From contig NZ_AKKU01000011.1 of NCBI RefSeq assembly GCF_000272005.1, forward strand, positions 403,976 to 467,975: DNA of 64,000 bases, in the 5' to 3' direction. Below the pieces are notes generated by a model. It made no database searches. It had not been told where the DNA came from and was given only the letters and a program-made list of their open reading frames with translations. This document shows positions 43,446-52,702 of the stretch, in pieces. The translations under genes were made by a program, and so were the position numbers. Source of the DNA: Alishewanella agri BL06 (GTDB lineage Bacteria; Pseudomonadota; Gammaproteobacteria; Enterobacterales; Alteromonadaceae). Positions within the stretch are counted from its first letter, which is position 1. Every line of letters begins with the position of its first letter.

Positions 43446-44192
43446 ATGGCGTATACGCTTTTTATTGCCGATCTTCATCTGGCAGCTGACAGGCCTGATA
43501 TTACTCAGGCCTTTTTGCATTTCCTCGCTGCTGAAACGCAGCAAGCCGATGCGCTCTATATTCTGGGTGATTTATTTGAAGTCTGGATTGGTGATGACAA
43601 TCCGGAGCCATTACTGGCAAAAGTTGCAGCGGCACTGCAGGCGGTCAGTAAGCAGATGCCGGTGTTCTTTATTCACGGCAACCGAGATTTCCTGTTAAAA
43701 CAGCGCTACGCCAAACTGGCCGGCATCACCTTATTGCCGCAGCAGCAGGTGATTGATCTCTACGGCACTCCTACGCTGATAATGCATGGCGACAGCCTCT
43801 GTACGCTGGATCTGGCCTATCAGAAATTCCGCCGCTGGTGGGATCAGCCCTGGTGGCAGACACTGATGTTGTCGTTACCACTTAGCATACGACAGCGGAT
43901 TGCCCGTAAAGCCCGCGAAAAAAGTGCTAAAGCGAAAGCGCAATATCTGCGACAAGATGCCGCCAGTATTATGGACGTGACACCAGAAGAAGTGCCAAAA
44001 GTGATGGCGCAATTTGGTGTGCAGAAACTGATCCATGGTCATACCCACAGACCCGCAGTACATCAGCTGCAAGTCAATGGTCAGGCAGCAGAGCGTTATG
44101 TGCTGGGTGACTGGTATACGCAAAGTAGCTATCTGAAAGTCAGCCCTGAACACTGGCAACTGGTATTTGATCCGCTGCCAGTTTGTGATTAA
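43446..44192 (+). CDS. lpxH: UDP-2,3-diacylglucosamine diphosphatase
   Basis: 248 residues from the ATG at 43446. Lipid A synthesis: hydrolyses UDP-2,3-diacylglucosamine to lipid X and UMP. Calcineurin-like phosphoesterase motifs: FIADLHL, YILGDLFEVWIGDD, FIHGNRDFLL, MHGDSLCT and LIHGHTHRPA supply the two metal sites. It is followed after 62 bp by a diguanylate cyclase gene, where E. coli has purE. Confidence 0.96.
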   Translation: MAYTLFIADLHLAADRPDITQAFLHFLAAETQQADALYILGDLFEVWIGDDNPEPLLAKVAAALQAVSKQMPVFFIHGNRDFLLKQRYAKLAGITLLPQQQVIDLYGTPTLIMHGDSLCTLDLAYQKFRRWWDQPWWQTLMLSLPLSIRQRIARKAREKSAKAKAQYLRQDAASIMDVTPEEVPKVMAQFGVQKLIHGHTHRPAVHQLQVNGQAAERYVLGDWYTQSSYLKVSPEHWQLVFDPLPVCD

Positions 44193-44254
44193 GCGATCTG
44201 CTACCTACAACACTGAGCTATGCTTAAAAACCGGTCACGTAGCTTGGATAACTT

Positions 44255-45190
44255 ATGGTATCTATGTTTCAGCACTATGCAGAACTGTTGGCTCGCTTTG
44301 CTGAGCAAAGCCATGATGGATACGCCATCTTTTCTGCAGATGATGTTCTGGTCTGTGCCAATAAAGCATTCTTAGGCACCTTTAATCAAAGTGCTGCCAC
44401 GCTGTTGGGGAAGAGTTTTACCGATATTATGCGGCTGGCTTTTGAGGAAAAAACGGGCCCCAAAATAGAAACTCAGGATATTGAGCAATGGCTTGCCCGG
44501 GCGCAGCAGGTTAGACGTCAGCGTGAGTTTCGATTGTTTGAAGTTGACCTGATCGATGGTCGCTGGTTTCTGTTTTCAGAGCAAACGCTGGTCAGTGGTG
44601 AAATATTGCTACAAACCAAAGACATCACTAAGCAAAAAATTTTGGAACAGCACCTGAATGAGCGGGCACAACGGCTAAATGATCTGGCGTTAACCGACGA
44701 GTTAACGCGCATTGCCAATCGCCGCAGTTTTGTAGCGTCAGTTCAGTCAGAACTAAACCGCTGTGAACGCTTAAATTGTCAGATAGCGCTGCTGCTGTTG
44801 GATATCGATCATTTTAAAAGCATCAACGACAACTTCGGCCACCAGGCCGGCGATGAAGTGTTACAACAGCTAGCCAGACTGGTCAGCTCAACATTGCGGG
44901 AATATGACATCTTTGGCCGGATTGGTGGCGAAGAATTCGGTGTATTTTTGGCAGAAACCGATCAAAAAACCGCGATGGCCGTCGCCGAGCGACTCTGCCA
45001 ATTGGTTGCCGGTTCGCCGTTCAGTGCGGCCGGTCAGCAATTAACTGTTACGGTTTCGATCGGCGTTGCGACTGGCTACAACCTATCTTTTGAGTCACTT
45101 TATCAGGAGGCAGACACTGCACTCTACAAGGCCAAGCACTCTGGCCGCAATCAGGTGGCATTCGCGGCAGCGGCGGTACTGCTTCCCTGA
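44255..45190 (+). CDS. Diguanylate cyclase with N-terminal PAS-like domain
   Basis: 311 residues. The N-terminal ~125 residues form a PAS-type sensor (GYAIFSADDVLVCANKAFLGTF ... LLQTKDITKQK), cytoplasmic with no membrane helix. A short linker helix follows, then a GGDEF domain with active site GGEEF (224-228), metal Asp in LLLDIDHFKSINDNFGHQAGD, and an intact inhibitory I-site RxxD (REYD, 215-218). It should make cyclic di-GMP and be product-inhibited; the sensed signal is unknown. Its last 40 bp overlap the 3' end of the opposing miaE gene. A second in-frame ATG at 44264 is possible. Confidence 0.92.
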   Translation: MVSMFQHYAELLARFAEQSHDGYAIFSADDVLVCANKAFLGTFNQSAATLLGKSFTDIMRLAFEEKTGPKIETQDIEQWLARAQQVRRQREFRLFEVDLIDGRWFLFSEQTLVSGEILLQTKDITKQKILEQHLNERAQRLNDLALTDELTRIANRRSFVASVQSELNRCERLNCQIALLLLDIDHFKSINDNFGHQAGDEVLQQLARLVSSTLREYDIFGRIGGEEFGVFLAETDQKTAMAVAERLCQLVAGSPFSAAGQQLTVTVSIGVATGYNLSFESLYQEADTALYKAKHSGRNQVAFAAAAVLLP

Positions 45191-45963
45191 CACGCCGGAT
45201 CATTGTAAACACCACTGTGGAATTTGAAATCGGGGTCGGGACTTAAAATCAGTTCAGCTTCAATCTGAGCGAAGAATGCCACCCGCGCACTGATATCGGT
45301 ACCGGCAATCTGCTGAGCCAGGCTCAGGTAATCCTGATAATGGCGCGCCTCTGAGCGCAGCAGCGAAATATAAAAATCACCAATTTCAGCAGGCAATAAC
45401 GGCGCTAAGCGGGCGAAACGCTCACAGGAGCGCGCTTCGATAAAGGCCCCACAAATCAGTTTGTCGACCAGCGCATTTGGCTCAAAGGTACTGACATGCC
45501 TGAGCAAGCCTTTGGCGTAACGGCTGGAGGTGATTTTGTCGTACGGCACGCCAAACTGCTGCATCATTTCCAGCACCTGATAAAAATGGTGTAGCTCTTC
45601 TTTAATCAGCAACACCATCTTATCGATCAGTTCCTGACCGTAAGCCGAATTGGCTTTTGGCAGCATCGACTTTTTCAGCTTATGCTCAGCCAGTTGCTGC
45701 CAGTCACCGAGCTGGCGATAGGTGAAGTCTTCGTATGGCTTTAGCCATTGCAACAAAGCTTCAGCGCTTTGCTCATCTACCGCATAGCGACGAATTAAAA
45801 ACATCGCTGATTGCGCCGCCTTAAGCTCACAAATCAGATGATCCGTTAGTAACACCGGTAAGGATTCAGCTTTCGCTGCCTGCTGCAACCAGGCGTCTGG
45901 CGTGCTGCATCGCAAAAAATGGTTAATCGGTTCCAGTAAGCTTTGATATTCGGTAGTTAGCAT
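45151..45963 (-). CDS. miaE: tRNA-(ms2io6A)-hydroxylase
   Basis: 270 residues. Oxygen-dependent di-iron hydroxylase that converts ms2i6A37 to ms2io6A37 in tRNAs reading UNN codons. Ferritin-like ligands: Glu in LTDHLICELKAAQSAMF, KEELHHFYQVLEMM (E-x-x-H), IEARSCERF and SLLRSEARHYQDYL (E-x-x-H). The ATG at 45963 is chosen; a GTG at 45969 is also in frame. Its C-terminal ~13 codons (FKFHSGVYNDPACQG onward) overlap the diguanylate cyclase gene tail to tail; the Ala-rich end TAAAANAT is not conserved. Confidence 0.93.
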   Translation of the reverse strand: MLTTEYQSLLEPINHFLRCSTPDAWLQQAAKAESLPVLLTDHLICELKAAQSAMFLIRRYAVDEQSAEALLQWLKPYEDFTYRQLGDWQQLAEHKLKKSMLPKANSAYGQELIDKMVLLIKEELHHFYQVLEMMQQFGVPYDKITSSRYAKGLLRHVSTFEPNALVDKLICGAFIEARSCERFARLAPLLPAEIGDFYISLLRSEARHYQDYLSLAQQIAGTDISARVAFFAQIEAELILSPDPDFKFHSGVYNDPACQGSSTAAAANAT

Positions 45964-46163
45964 CGGCACGTCGCTTGAAAAAACAGGCGCAGATTATAAC
46001 CAAAGCCGTCCCGCCCTGCCAGCAACGGCGTGGCTATGAAATAGTGGTTAAATTGTCAACAGCACACTTGACTAACCCCCTGCCATAAACCATAACTTAT
46101 ATACGGGCAACTGCGTTATTGTCCGGACAAGGGTGCAGTTTTGCAGTAATAAGGATAATAATT

Positions 46164-46763
46164 ATGATTCTAAACCATTTATGGGGCTTGTATGCCCACC
46201 CGAAAGAAGAGTGGCATACCATTGATGCCAGACACGAAAGCTTCCGCTACAGCATGATGCATATCCTGCTGGTTGCACTGATCCCATCTATTTGTGCCTA
46301 CTATTCGGCAGTACACTTAGGTTGGAGCATCGGCGTTGGCGAAAAAATCTTTTTAACCGCTGAAAGTGCCCGCCTGATGGCAGTGGCAATGTATATCGCC
46401 TTAATCGCCGGCGTCTTTGCGTTGGGATTGTTGGCTCACTGGATGGCTCATACCTTTGGTGCCGAACCAACCTATACCCAAACGCTGGAACTGGCGTCCT
46501 ATACTTCAACACCGCTGTTTATGGTTGGTTTAGCTGCCCTGTATCCAGAACTGTGGTTTGTGATGATGGTCGGTTTAGCCGGTTTAGCCTACTCAGTTTA
46601 TTTGCTCTATGTCGGCGTACCGATTCTGATGCATATTCCGGAAGAGCGCGGCTTTATCTACGCTAGCTCAGTGGTGACCTGCGGTCTGGTATTGCTGGTT
46701 GTCGTACTGGCGTCTACCGCCATCTTGTGGAGCTCGGGTTATGGCCCGGCTTTTACACACTAA
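46164..46763 (+). CDS. Yip1 family inner-membrane protein
   Basis: 199 residues from the ATG at 46164, with AAGGA 9 bp upstream. The N-terminal HLWGLYAHPKEEWHTIDAR is the Yip1-family entry; five hydrophobic helices follow (MMHILLVALIPSICAYYSAV, LMAVAMYIALIAGVFALGLL, TPLFMVGLAALYPELWFVMM, GLAYSVYLLYVGVPILMHI, VVTCGLVLLVVVLASTAILW). Bacterial Yip1 proteins are poorly characterised. It stands alone between miaE and purF. Confidence 0.85.
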   Translation: MILNHLWGLYAHPKEEWHTIDARHESFRYSMMHILLVALIPSICAYYSAVHLGWSIGVGEKIFLTAESARLMAVAMYIALIAGVFALGLLAHWMAHTFGAEPTYTQTLELASYTSTPLFMVGLAALYPELWFVMMVGLAGLAYSVYLLYVGVPILMHIPEERGFIYASSVVTCGLVLLVVVLASTAILWSSGYGPAFTH

Positions 46764-46791
46764 TAAAGAAAAATTCCAGCTAAGACAAGGT

Positions 46792-46823
46792 AAAAAAACG
46801 GCTGCCAGTGGCAGCCGTTTTTG
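46792..46823. terminator. Bidirectional terminator between yip1 gene and purF
   Basis: AAAAAACGGCTGCCA / TGGCAGCCGTTTTTG, a stem of 12 or more bp with a minimal loop, between convergent genes. Confidence 0.92.
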
Positions 46824-46840
46824 TTTGCTTCATCACTAAA

Positions 46841-48352
46841 TCAACCTTCGTTATAGGTTTCCAGATGTGAGGCCATCGACATGACTGAAGCCACTTTGGC
46901 ATCATCGCTGCGCATCTGATCCAGGCGATTTAAATAATGCTGGTCAATATCATTGGTCACATAATGGCCATCAAATACCGAGGTCTCAAAGCGTTTGATT
47001 TCTGAATTCTCACTACGCACCGCAGCAATCAGATCCGGTAACGATTGGAAAATCAGGCCATCAGCACCGATGATCTGACAAATACTGTCGACATCATGGC
47101 CATGTGCAATCAGCTCGTTGGCGGATGGCATATCGATACCATAGACGTTGGGGAAACGGATTTCTGGCGCTGCAGAGGCGAAGTATACTTTTTTCGCACC
47201 GGCTTCCCGCGCCATTTCGATGATCTGGCCAGAGGTAGTACCGCGGACGATAGAGTCGTCTACCAGTAACACATTCTTACCTTTAAACTCCTGCCAAATC
47301 GCATTCAGTTTACGCTTCACCGATTTCTTGCGCTGTGTTTGCCCCGGCATAATAAAGGTGCGGCCGATATAGCGGTTTTTCACAAAACCCTGGCGGTAAG
47401 GTAAACCAAGCACACTGGCAATTTCCAGAGCGGCATCATTACTGGTTTCCGGGATCGGAATGACTACATCGATATCCAGATGCGACCACTCGCGTTTAAT
47501 TTTCTCACCCAGATATTTCCCCATCGCCACGCGCGAGGCATAAACCGAAATATTATCCATGGTCGAATCCGGCCGTGCGAAATACACATATTCAAAAATA
47601 CAGGGGGTATAGCTTGGATTCTCGGAACATTGTTGGCTATGTAACTCGCCCTGTTCAGTGATATAAACCGCTTCGCCAGGGGATATATCGCGCAGTACGG
47701 TAAAACCGTCCGCATCCAGTGCAACACTCTCTGACGCCACCATATACTCGGTACCAGCGGCAGTCTCGCGTTTTCCCATTACCAAAGGCCGAATGCCATT
47801 AGGATCGCGAAAGGCAATTAAACCATGGCCAATCACCAGCGCAACCGCAGCATAGCCACCACGAACCTTGCGATGCACACTGGCAATAGCTTTAAAAATC
47901 TGTTCAGGATCCAGCTGCATACTGCTTTGAATTGCCAGCTCGTGCGCCAGCACATTTAGCAACACTTCCGAATCCGAGGTGGTATTCACATGACGGCGCG
48001 CCAATCGGAAAATTTCATCTTTCAGTTCATGCGCATTGGTCAGGTTACCATTGTGCGCCAGCGCAATACCAAAGGGGCTGTTGACATAAAACGGCTGAGC
48101 TTCGGCAGTACTGGACGATCCTGCCGTTGGGTAACGGACATGACCGATGCCAATATTGCCGGCCAGCCGCTGCATATGCCGGGTTTCGAACACATCCTTA
48201 ACCAGGCCATTCGCCTTGCGTAAGCGCAAGGTATTATTATCCACCGTAACAATACCGGCTGCATCCTGACCTCGGTGTTGTAACACTGTCAGGCCGTCAT
48301 ATAACGCCTGATTGACCGGATACTTACCTACGATACCAACAATACCACACAT
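46841..48352 (-). CDS. purF: Amidophosphoribosyltransferase
   Basis: 503 residues. First committed step of purine synthesis: PRPP plus glutamine to phosphoribosylamine. The N-terminal nucleophile Cys follows the initiator Met ([12 protein letters not shown]). The glutaminase domain has [13 protein letters not shown] and [11 protein letters not shown]. The PRTase domain has the PRPP loop [17 protein letters not shown]. Terminal gene of the long minus-strand run; it follows cvpA by 17 bp, as in E. coli. Confidence 0.97.
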   Translation of the reverse strand: MCGIVGIVGKYPVNQALYDGLTVLQHRGQDAAGIVTVDNNTLRLRKANGLVKDVFETRHMQRLAGNIGIGHVRYPTAGSSSTAEAQPFYVNSPFGIALAHNGNLTNAHELKDEIFRLARRHVNTTSDSEVLLNVLAHELAIQSSMQLDPEQIFKAIASVHRKVRGGYAAVALVIGHGLIAFRDPNGIRPLVMGKRETAAGTEYMVASESVALDADGFTVLRDISPGEAVYITEQGELHSQQCSENPSYTPCIFEYVYFARPDSTMDNISVYASRVAMGKYLGEKIKREWSHLDIDVVIPIPETSNDAALEIASVLGLPYRQGFVKNRYIGRTFIMPGQTQRKKSVKRKLNAIWQEFKGKNVLLVDDSIVRGTTSGQIIEMAREAGAKKVYFASAAPEIRFPNVYGIDMPSANELIAHGHDVDSICQIIGADGLIFQSLPDLIAAVRSENSEIKRFETSVFDGHYVTNDIDQHYLNRLDQMRSDDAKVASVMSMASHLETYNEG

Positions 48353-48369
48353 TGATTTGTCCTCGCCGG

Positions 48370-48858
48370 CTAGGGCTTTTGCATAAAACTGGAATGGTTT
48401 TGCAAATACTCAAAAAACCATTCAATGATAAAACTGAATTCCGGAATAAGCGTTGACTGCCGCCACCAGTCACTGCTGGCAGCAGGCGTAAAGGCGTCGG
48501 CAAAAAATAAGATAGCACTGACCACCAGCACACCACGCAGAGCACCAAAGACCAAACCCAATAGCCGGTCTGTGCCCGACAATCCGGTTGATTGCACCAG
48601 TTTACTCACCACGTAATTAATCAAGGCCCCCAGGATCAGGGCACTAATAAACAAAATCGCAATGGCAGAGGCATTACGGATAGTGGGTTCAGAAATATTG
48701 GTAAAAAGGCTGGCAAGGTGCGGATAGTAGGAGCTGGCAATAAAAAAAGCGGCGATCCAGACGGTCAACGAAATGGCTTCTTTAACGAAACCCCGGACCA
48801 GACTTATCACAGCCGACAGGGCAATGACCGCCAAAATGGTGAAATCAATCCAACTCAT
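48370..48858 (-). CDS. cvpA: Colicin V production family membrane protein CvpA
   Basis: 162 residues, four predicted helices beginning [23 protein letters not shown] and including [19 protein letters not shown] and [20 protein letters not shown]. In E. coli it is needed for colicin V production and envelope homeostasis; its mechanism is unknown. It lies between the SPOR protein gene and purF, the conserved dedD-cvpA-purF arrangement. Confidence 0.94.
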   Translation of the reverse strand: MSWIDFTILAVIALSAVISLVRGFVKEAISLTVWIAAFFIASSYYPHLASLFTNISEPTIRNASAIAILFISALILGALINYVVSKLVQSTGLSGTDRLLGLVFGALRGVLVVSAILFFADAFTPAASSDWWRQSTLIPEFSFIIEWFFEYLQNHSSFMQKP

Positions 48859-48916
48859 TTGCTACCAAAGGATGCTTAATGACGGCGCGCATTTTAGCAA
48901 GGGCGCCGAGCAATAG

Positions 48917-49546
48917 CTAATTATTTTCGGTAGGTTGGTAATTGCTAATCACCAAGCGCTCCACTCCGGTCAGTTGGCGCAACTTGGGTAAGCCCTGTTC
49001 CAGCTTCTCACGGCGAATTTCTGGCCCGACAAAGACACTGGTTAACGCCTGGCCGTTGCTGTTGGTAATATTACGGGTAAAGGTCGCAAAACCTTCCTGC
49101 CGCAATTTCGTGACCAACGCGTTAGCATTTTGACTGTTGCTAAAACTCCCTACCCGCACTACCCAAGCAGCCTGACCAAGTTCTGGCGTGCTGGCTACCG
49201 GTGCCGGCGATACGGCAGGCGAAGCGGTATTGGTTGGCGTTTCAGCTCCCACTGTGACGCTGGCAAACTGCTGCGAAGGCAGTTCTGACGCTGCGGTGGT
49301 GGGTTGCTGATCTAATGGCTGTTCATCCACCTCTGCAGGAGTTGCACTCGCTTCGGCTTGTTGTAAATTTGCTTCGTCAAAAGGTGTAACCTCTTGCACG
49401 CCCTGAAATTCTGGTCGCTCAGGTATCACCCTAAAATCGTCTTTCACCACTTGCTTCTGGCCATCCAGCAGGTCTGGTAAAAAAATAATCGCCAGCATCA
49501 GTAAAATACTGGTTCCCAGTAACCGATGCTTAAATGTTGCGCTCAT
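48917..49546 (-). CDS. SPOR domain-containing protein, DedD-like
   Basis: 209 residues: a short cytoplasmic tail, one membrane helix (LLGTSILLMLAIIFLPDLL), a periplasmic Ala/Gln/Thr/Pro-rich linker, and a C-terminal SPOR domain (about 130-205: AWVVRVGSFSNSQNANALV, LRQEGFATF, TSVFVGPEIRREK). SPOR domains bind denuded septal peptidoglycan. The location between folC and cvpA identifies it as the DedD counterpart, a cell-division accessory protein. Its ATG overlaps the folC stop by 1 bp, with GGAGG inside folC. Confidence 0.9.
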   Translation of the reverse strand: MSATFKHRLLGTSILLMLAIIFLPDLLDGQKQVVKDDFRVIPERPEFQGVQEVTPFDEANLQQAEASATPAEVDEQPLDQQPTTAASELPSQQFASVTVGAETPTNTASPAVSPAPVASTPELGQAAWVVRVGSFSNSQNANALVTKLRQEGFATFTRNITNSNGQALTSVFVGPEIRREKLEQGLPKLRQLTGVERLVISNYQPTENN

Positions 49547-50826
49547 TATTCCTCCTGCGGCAACGCCAGTATGCCCGCTACTGTGACAAAAGATCCGAAC
49601 ACGACCACTAAATCCTGCTGTGCTGCCGTGGCTAACACCTGACGATACGCCTCGGCCAGCTCAGGATGCTGCACTGCCCGGGCTGCTGGCGCAACGCCTT
49701 GCAACGCTGCTGCCAGCAATTCACTAGCCGCGCCACGTACACCGGGTAGGCTGACAAGATGCCACTCATCAACACAAGTCGTCAAGGGCAGCAGTGCCTG
49801 AGTCAGATCTTTGTCCTTGAGCATCCCGACCAGCGCATAGACGCGCCGATAGCCCGGTTTCAGTCGTTGCAGCTGTGCGGCGAGATAAGCGGCGGACTGC
49901 GGGTTATGAGCAACGTCTAACAATACAGCTGGCTGTTGCCGTAACCATTGCATTCGCCCGGGTAAACACAAGCGGGAGATCTCTTGTTGCAACAGTTCAC
50001 TATCTGGCAAAACCTCCAGCTGCTCCAACACCGTCAAACTGGTCGCGACATTTTGCATTGGCACCTGCGGCAGTGGTAACTGATGACGTTGCTGCCGCAG
50101 CCCCTGCCACTGCCAACCGTCAGCCGTTTGCTGATAGTGATAATCCCGGTTTAGCTGCAACAGCTTTGCGCCGGTGCTCTCGGCCACTGCAGCGATGCTT
50201 TGCGGCGGTTGTAAATCACCACAGACAGCAATTTTTGCCGGGCGAAATACGCCGGCTTTTTCGCGGCCGATAGTTTCACGGTCCGGCCCCAAAAACGCCT
50301 GATGGTCCAGATCCACCGTCGTTACCACACTAATGTCCGGCTCGACAATATTGGTCGCATCCAGCCGGCCACCCAAGCCAACCTCTATCAGACAAAAATC
50401 CGGCTGCTCGGCCCGCAGAATCGCAAAGGCGACCAGGGTAGTAAATTCAAAATACGTCAGCGGGATATCTTGCCGTAGTTGCTCAACCAGTTGAAACGCC
50501 GCGAGCCAGGCGTTATCGGCGACATCCTGACCGTTAATACGTAACCGTTCGTTAAAACGTAACAAGTGTGGTGAACTATAGACGCCAACCCGGTATCCCT
50601 GCACCAGCAGCAGCTGTTCCAGGGTGCGGGCAGTGGTCCCTTTACCGTTGGTACCGGCAATCAGCACGACTTTCCCTGGCAAAGCAGCCAAATTACCGCG
50701 ACGGGCTACGTCGCTAACCCGCTGCAGGCCCAGTTCAATTTTCTCGATAGGATGGCTTTGTTCAATATAACGAAGCCAATCGGCCAGAGTGCGGCACGAT
50801 TGGCTGGTCAAAGGCTGGACAGACAT
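49546..50826 (-). CDS. folC: Bifunctional folylpolyglutamate synthase/dihydrofolate synthase
   Basis: 426 residues from the ATG at 50826, which has CCGGAGAG 3 bases upstream of TTATG. Adds glutamate to dihydropteroate and to reduced folates. Mur-ligase fold: P-loop LIAGTNGKGTTAR, YFEFTTLVAFAIL, GLGGRLDATNIV and LLDVAHNPQSAAYLA. An in-frame start at 50922 overlaps accD by 80 bp and is rejected. Translationally coupled to the next gene through TAATG. Confidence 0.96.
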   Translation of the reverse strand: MSVQPLTSQSCRTLADWLRYIEQSHPIEKIELGLQRVSDVARRGNLAALPGKVVLIAGTNGKGTTARTLEQLLLVQGYRVGVYSSPHLLRFNERLRINGQDVADNAWLAAFQLVEQLRQDIPLTYFEFTTLVAFAILRAEQPDFCLIEVGLGGRLDATNIVEPDISVVTTVDLDHQAFLGPDRETIGREKAGVFRPAKIAVCGDLQPPQSIAAVAESTGAKLLQLNRDYHYQQTADGWQWQGLRQQRHQLPLPQVPMQNVATSLTVLEQLEVLPDSELLQQEISRLCLPGRMQWLRQQPAVLLDVAHNPQSAAYLAAQLQRLKPGYRRVYALVGMLKDKDLTQALLPLTTCVDEWHLVSLPGVRGAASELLAAALQGVAPAARAVQHPELAEAYRQVLATAAQQDLVVVFGSFVTVAGILALPQEE

Positions 50827-50842
50827 AACTCTCCGGAATGCG

Positions 50843-51703
50843 TTACTCCGACTGCGGAGCAGGTAATTGCATAAACTTAGCAACAAGTCTGGCAATTGTA
50901 TCGCGCATTTCCCGGCGGTCAACGATCATATCAATGGCGCCATGCTCTAACAGGAATTCACTGCGCTGAAACCCTTCAGGTAACTTTTCACGTACTGTCT
51001 GTTCGATAACCCGTGGGCCGGCAAAACCAATCAGGGCTTTCGGTTCACCGATATTAATATCGCCCAGCATTGCCAAACTAGCAGACACACCGCCCATGGT
51101 CGGGTCGGTTAACACAGAAATATACGGCAGCCCCTGCTCACTCATCCGGGCCAGCGCAGCACTGGTTTTGGCCATTTGCATTAGCGAGAACAGCGCTTCC
51201 TGCATCCGGGCACCACCACTGGCCGAAAAACAGACAAAAGGGATCTTGTGCTTTAACGCGTACTCGACACCGGCAACGAATTTGGCACCGACTACCGACG
51301 CCATTGAGCCGCCCATAAATTCAAACTCAAAGGCCGCTGCAACCACTGGCATTCCTTTAAGGGTACCGTGCATTACCACCATGGCATCTTTTTCATTGGT
51401 ATCTTTCTGTGCTGCAACAATCCGATCTTTGTAACGTTTACTGTCTTTAAACTTCAGTAAATCTTGTGGCTCAAGCTCGGCGGCTAATTCAGTCGTCGAT
51501 TGATGATCAAAGAAATTTAACAAGCGGCTGCGTGCCGATACTCGCATATGGTGATCGCATTTCGGGCAGACGCCAAGATTACGATCCAGGTCGGCTTTAT
51601 ATAACACTGCATCGCAAGAGGTACATTTGGTCCAAACGCCTTCAGGAATATTACGGCGACCTGAAGATGACGTTCTGGGCAGGATCTTCTCTAACCAACT
51701 CAT
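50843..51703 (-). CDS. accD: Acetyl-CoA carboxylase carboxyltransferase subunit beta
   Basis: 286 residues. With AccA it transfers carboxyl from biotin to acetyl-CoA, making malonyl-CoA. The N-terminal zinc ribbon has CTSCDAVLY and CPKCDHH. The crotonase-like core has [33 protein letters not shown] and [16 protein letters not shown]. The ribosome-binding site AGGAAAAGG precedes the ATG. The dedA gene that separates truA and accD in E. coli is absent here. Confidence 0.97.
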   Translation of the reverse strand: MSWLEKILPRTSSSGRRNIPEGVWTKCTSCDAVLYKADLDRNLGVCPKCDHHMRVSARSRLLNFFDHQSTTELAAELEPQDLLKFKDSKRYKDRIVAAQKDTNEKDAMVVMHGTLKGMPVVAAAFEFEFMGGSMASVVGAKFVAGVEYALKHKIPFVCFSASGGARMQEALFSLMQMAKTSAALARMSEQGLPYISVLTDPTMGGVSASLAMLGDINIGEPKALIGFAGPRVIEQTVREKLPEGFQRSEFLLEHGAIDMIVDRREMRDTIARLVAKFMQLPAPQSE

Positions 51704-51861
51704 AGCCTTTTCCTAATTTGTGATTGCCGGCTAACCGCAGTTAGCTGAGCATAAAATACGCGAAAACCATCGAAATGGCGAAAATGCGGCTATTAAAACA
51801 CAAAGTACCCAGCGCAGAATACAGAAAACTGGTCTTAAGAGTATGCCGGCAAGCGTCATCG

Positions 51862-52650
51862 TCAGGTTGGCGGTAAAAATAACGGTCCTAATGCGACCTG
51901 AGGAATAGCGTAAGGTTCCGGATAATCGACTTCTACCAGATACAAACCGCCGGCTTTGGCGGTCGCTGCAGCTAGTGTGCGATCCCGACTGGCCAGCAAC
52001 TCTGCCAGCCACTCGGTTGGCTTGCGCCCCATACCAATCTCCAGCAAGCTACCGGTGATATTGCGCACCATATGATGTAAAAAGGCGTTCGCCTTGATAT
52101 CCAATACGATATAGTCACCAAAGCGCTCAATCCGCAGATGGTGGACATTACGAAACGGTGTTTTCGATTGGCATTGAATGGCGCGAAAGGCACTAAAATC
52201 CTGTTCACCCAACAAGGCGGGTGCCGCCTGCTGCATCAGGCTGATATCCAATTGCTGGTGATAATGACTCAAACCAGAGCGTAGAATAGCTGGCCGATAT
52301 TTATGGTTATAAATGACATAACGATAACGCCGTGCCGTCGCGCTGAACCTGGCGTGGAAATCATCCGGCACCACTTTCGCCCAGCGCACCGCAATTTGAT
52401 CCGGTAACTGCGCATTCGTGCCCATCACCCAGGCTTTTTCGTCTCTTACCGCATTCGTATCAAAGTGCACCACCTGGCCGGTAGCATGCACGCCGGCGTC
52501 AGTGCGGCCGGCACAAAATAACTCTACCGGGTGGTTTGCTACCCTCGCCAGTGCAGTTTCCAGCTCCTGCTGTACACTATTGACTTCGCGCTGACGCTGC
52601 CAGCCAAAAAAGCTGGTCCCATCATATTCAATTCCTAAGGCTATCCGCAT
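51862..52650 (-). CDS. truA: tRNA pseudouridine(38-40) synthase
   Basis: 262 residues. Isomerises uridines 38-40 in the anticodon arm. The catalytic Asp lies in [34 protein letters not shown] is the TruA start, and [15 protein letters not shown] the C-terminal block. It follows fimV by 52 bp on the same strand. The C-terminal [13 protein letters not shown] tail is short and variable in the family. Confidence 0.96.
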   Translation of the reverse strand: MRIALGIEYDGTSFFGWQRQREVNSVQQELETALARVANHPVELFCAGRTDAGVHATGQVVHFDTNAVRDEKAWVMGTNAQLPDQIAVRWAKVVPDDFHARFSATARRYRYVIYNHKYRPAILRSGLSHYHQQLDISLMQQAAPALLGEQDFSAFRAIQCQSKTPFRNVHHLRIERFGDYIVLDIKANAFLHHMVRNITGSLLEIGMGRKPTEWLAELLASRDRTLAAATAKAGGLYLVEVDYPEPYAIPQVALGPLFLPPT

Positions 52651-52702
52651 CTTGGCCCCTTTTCTCAGTTGGGGCTAGTATACCGCAGCCAAACTCTGTT
52701 AC

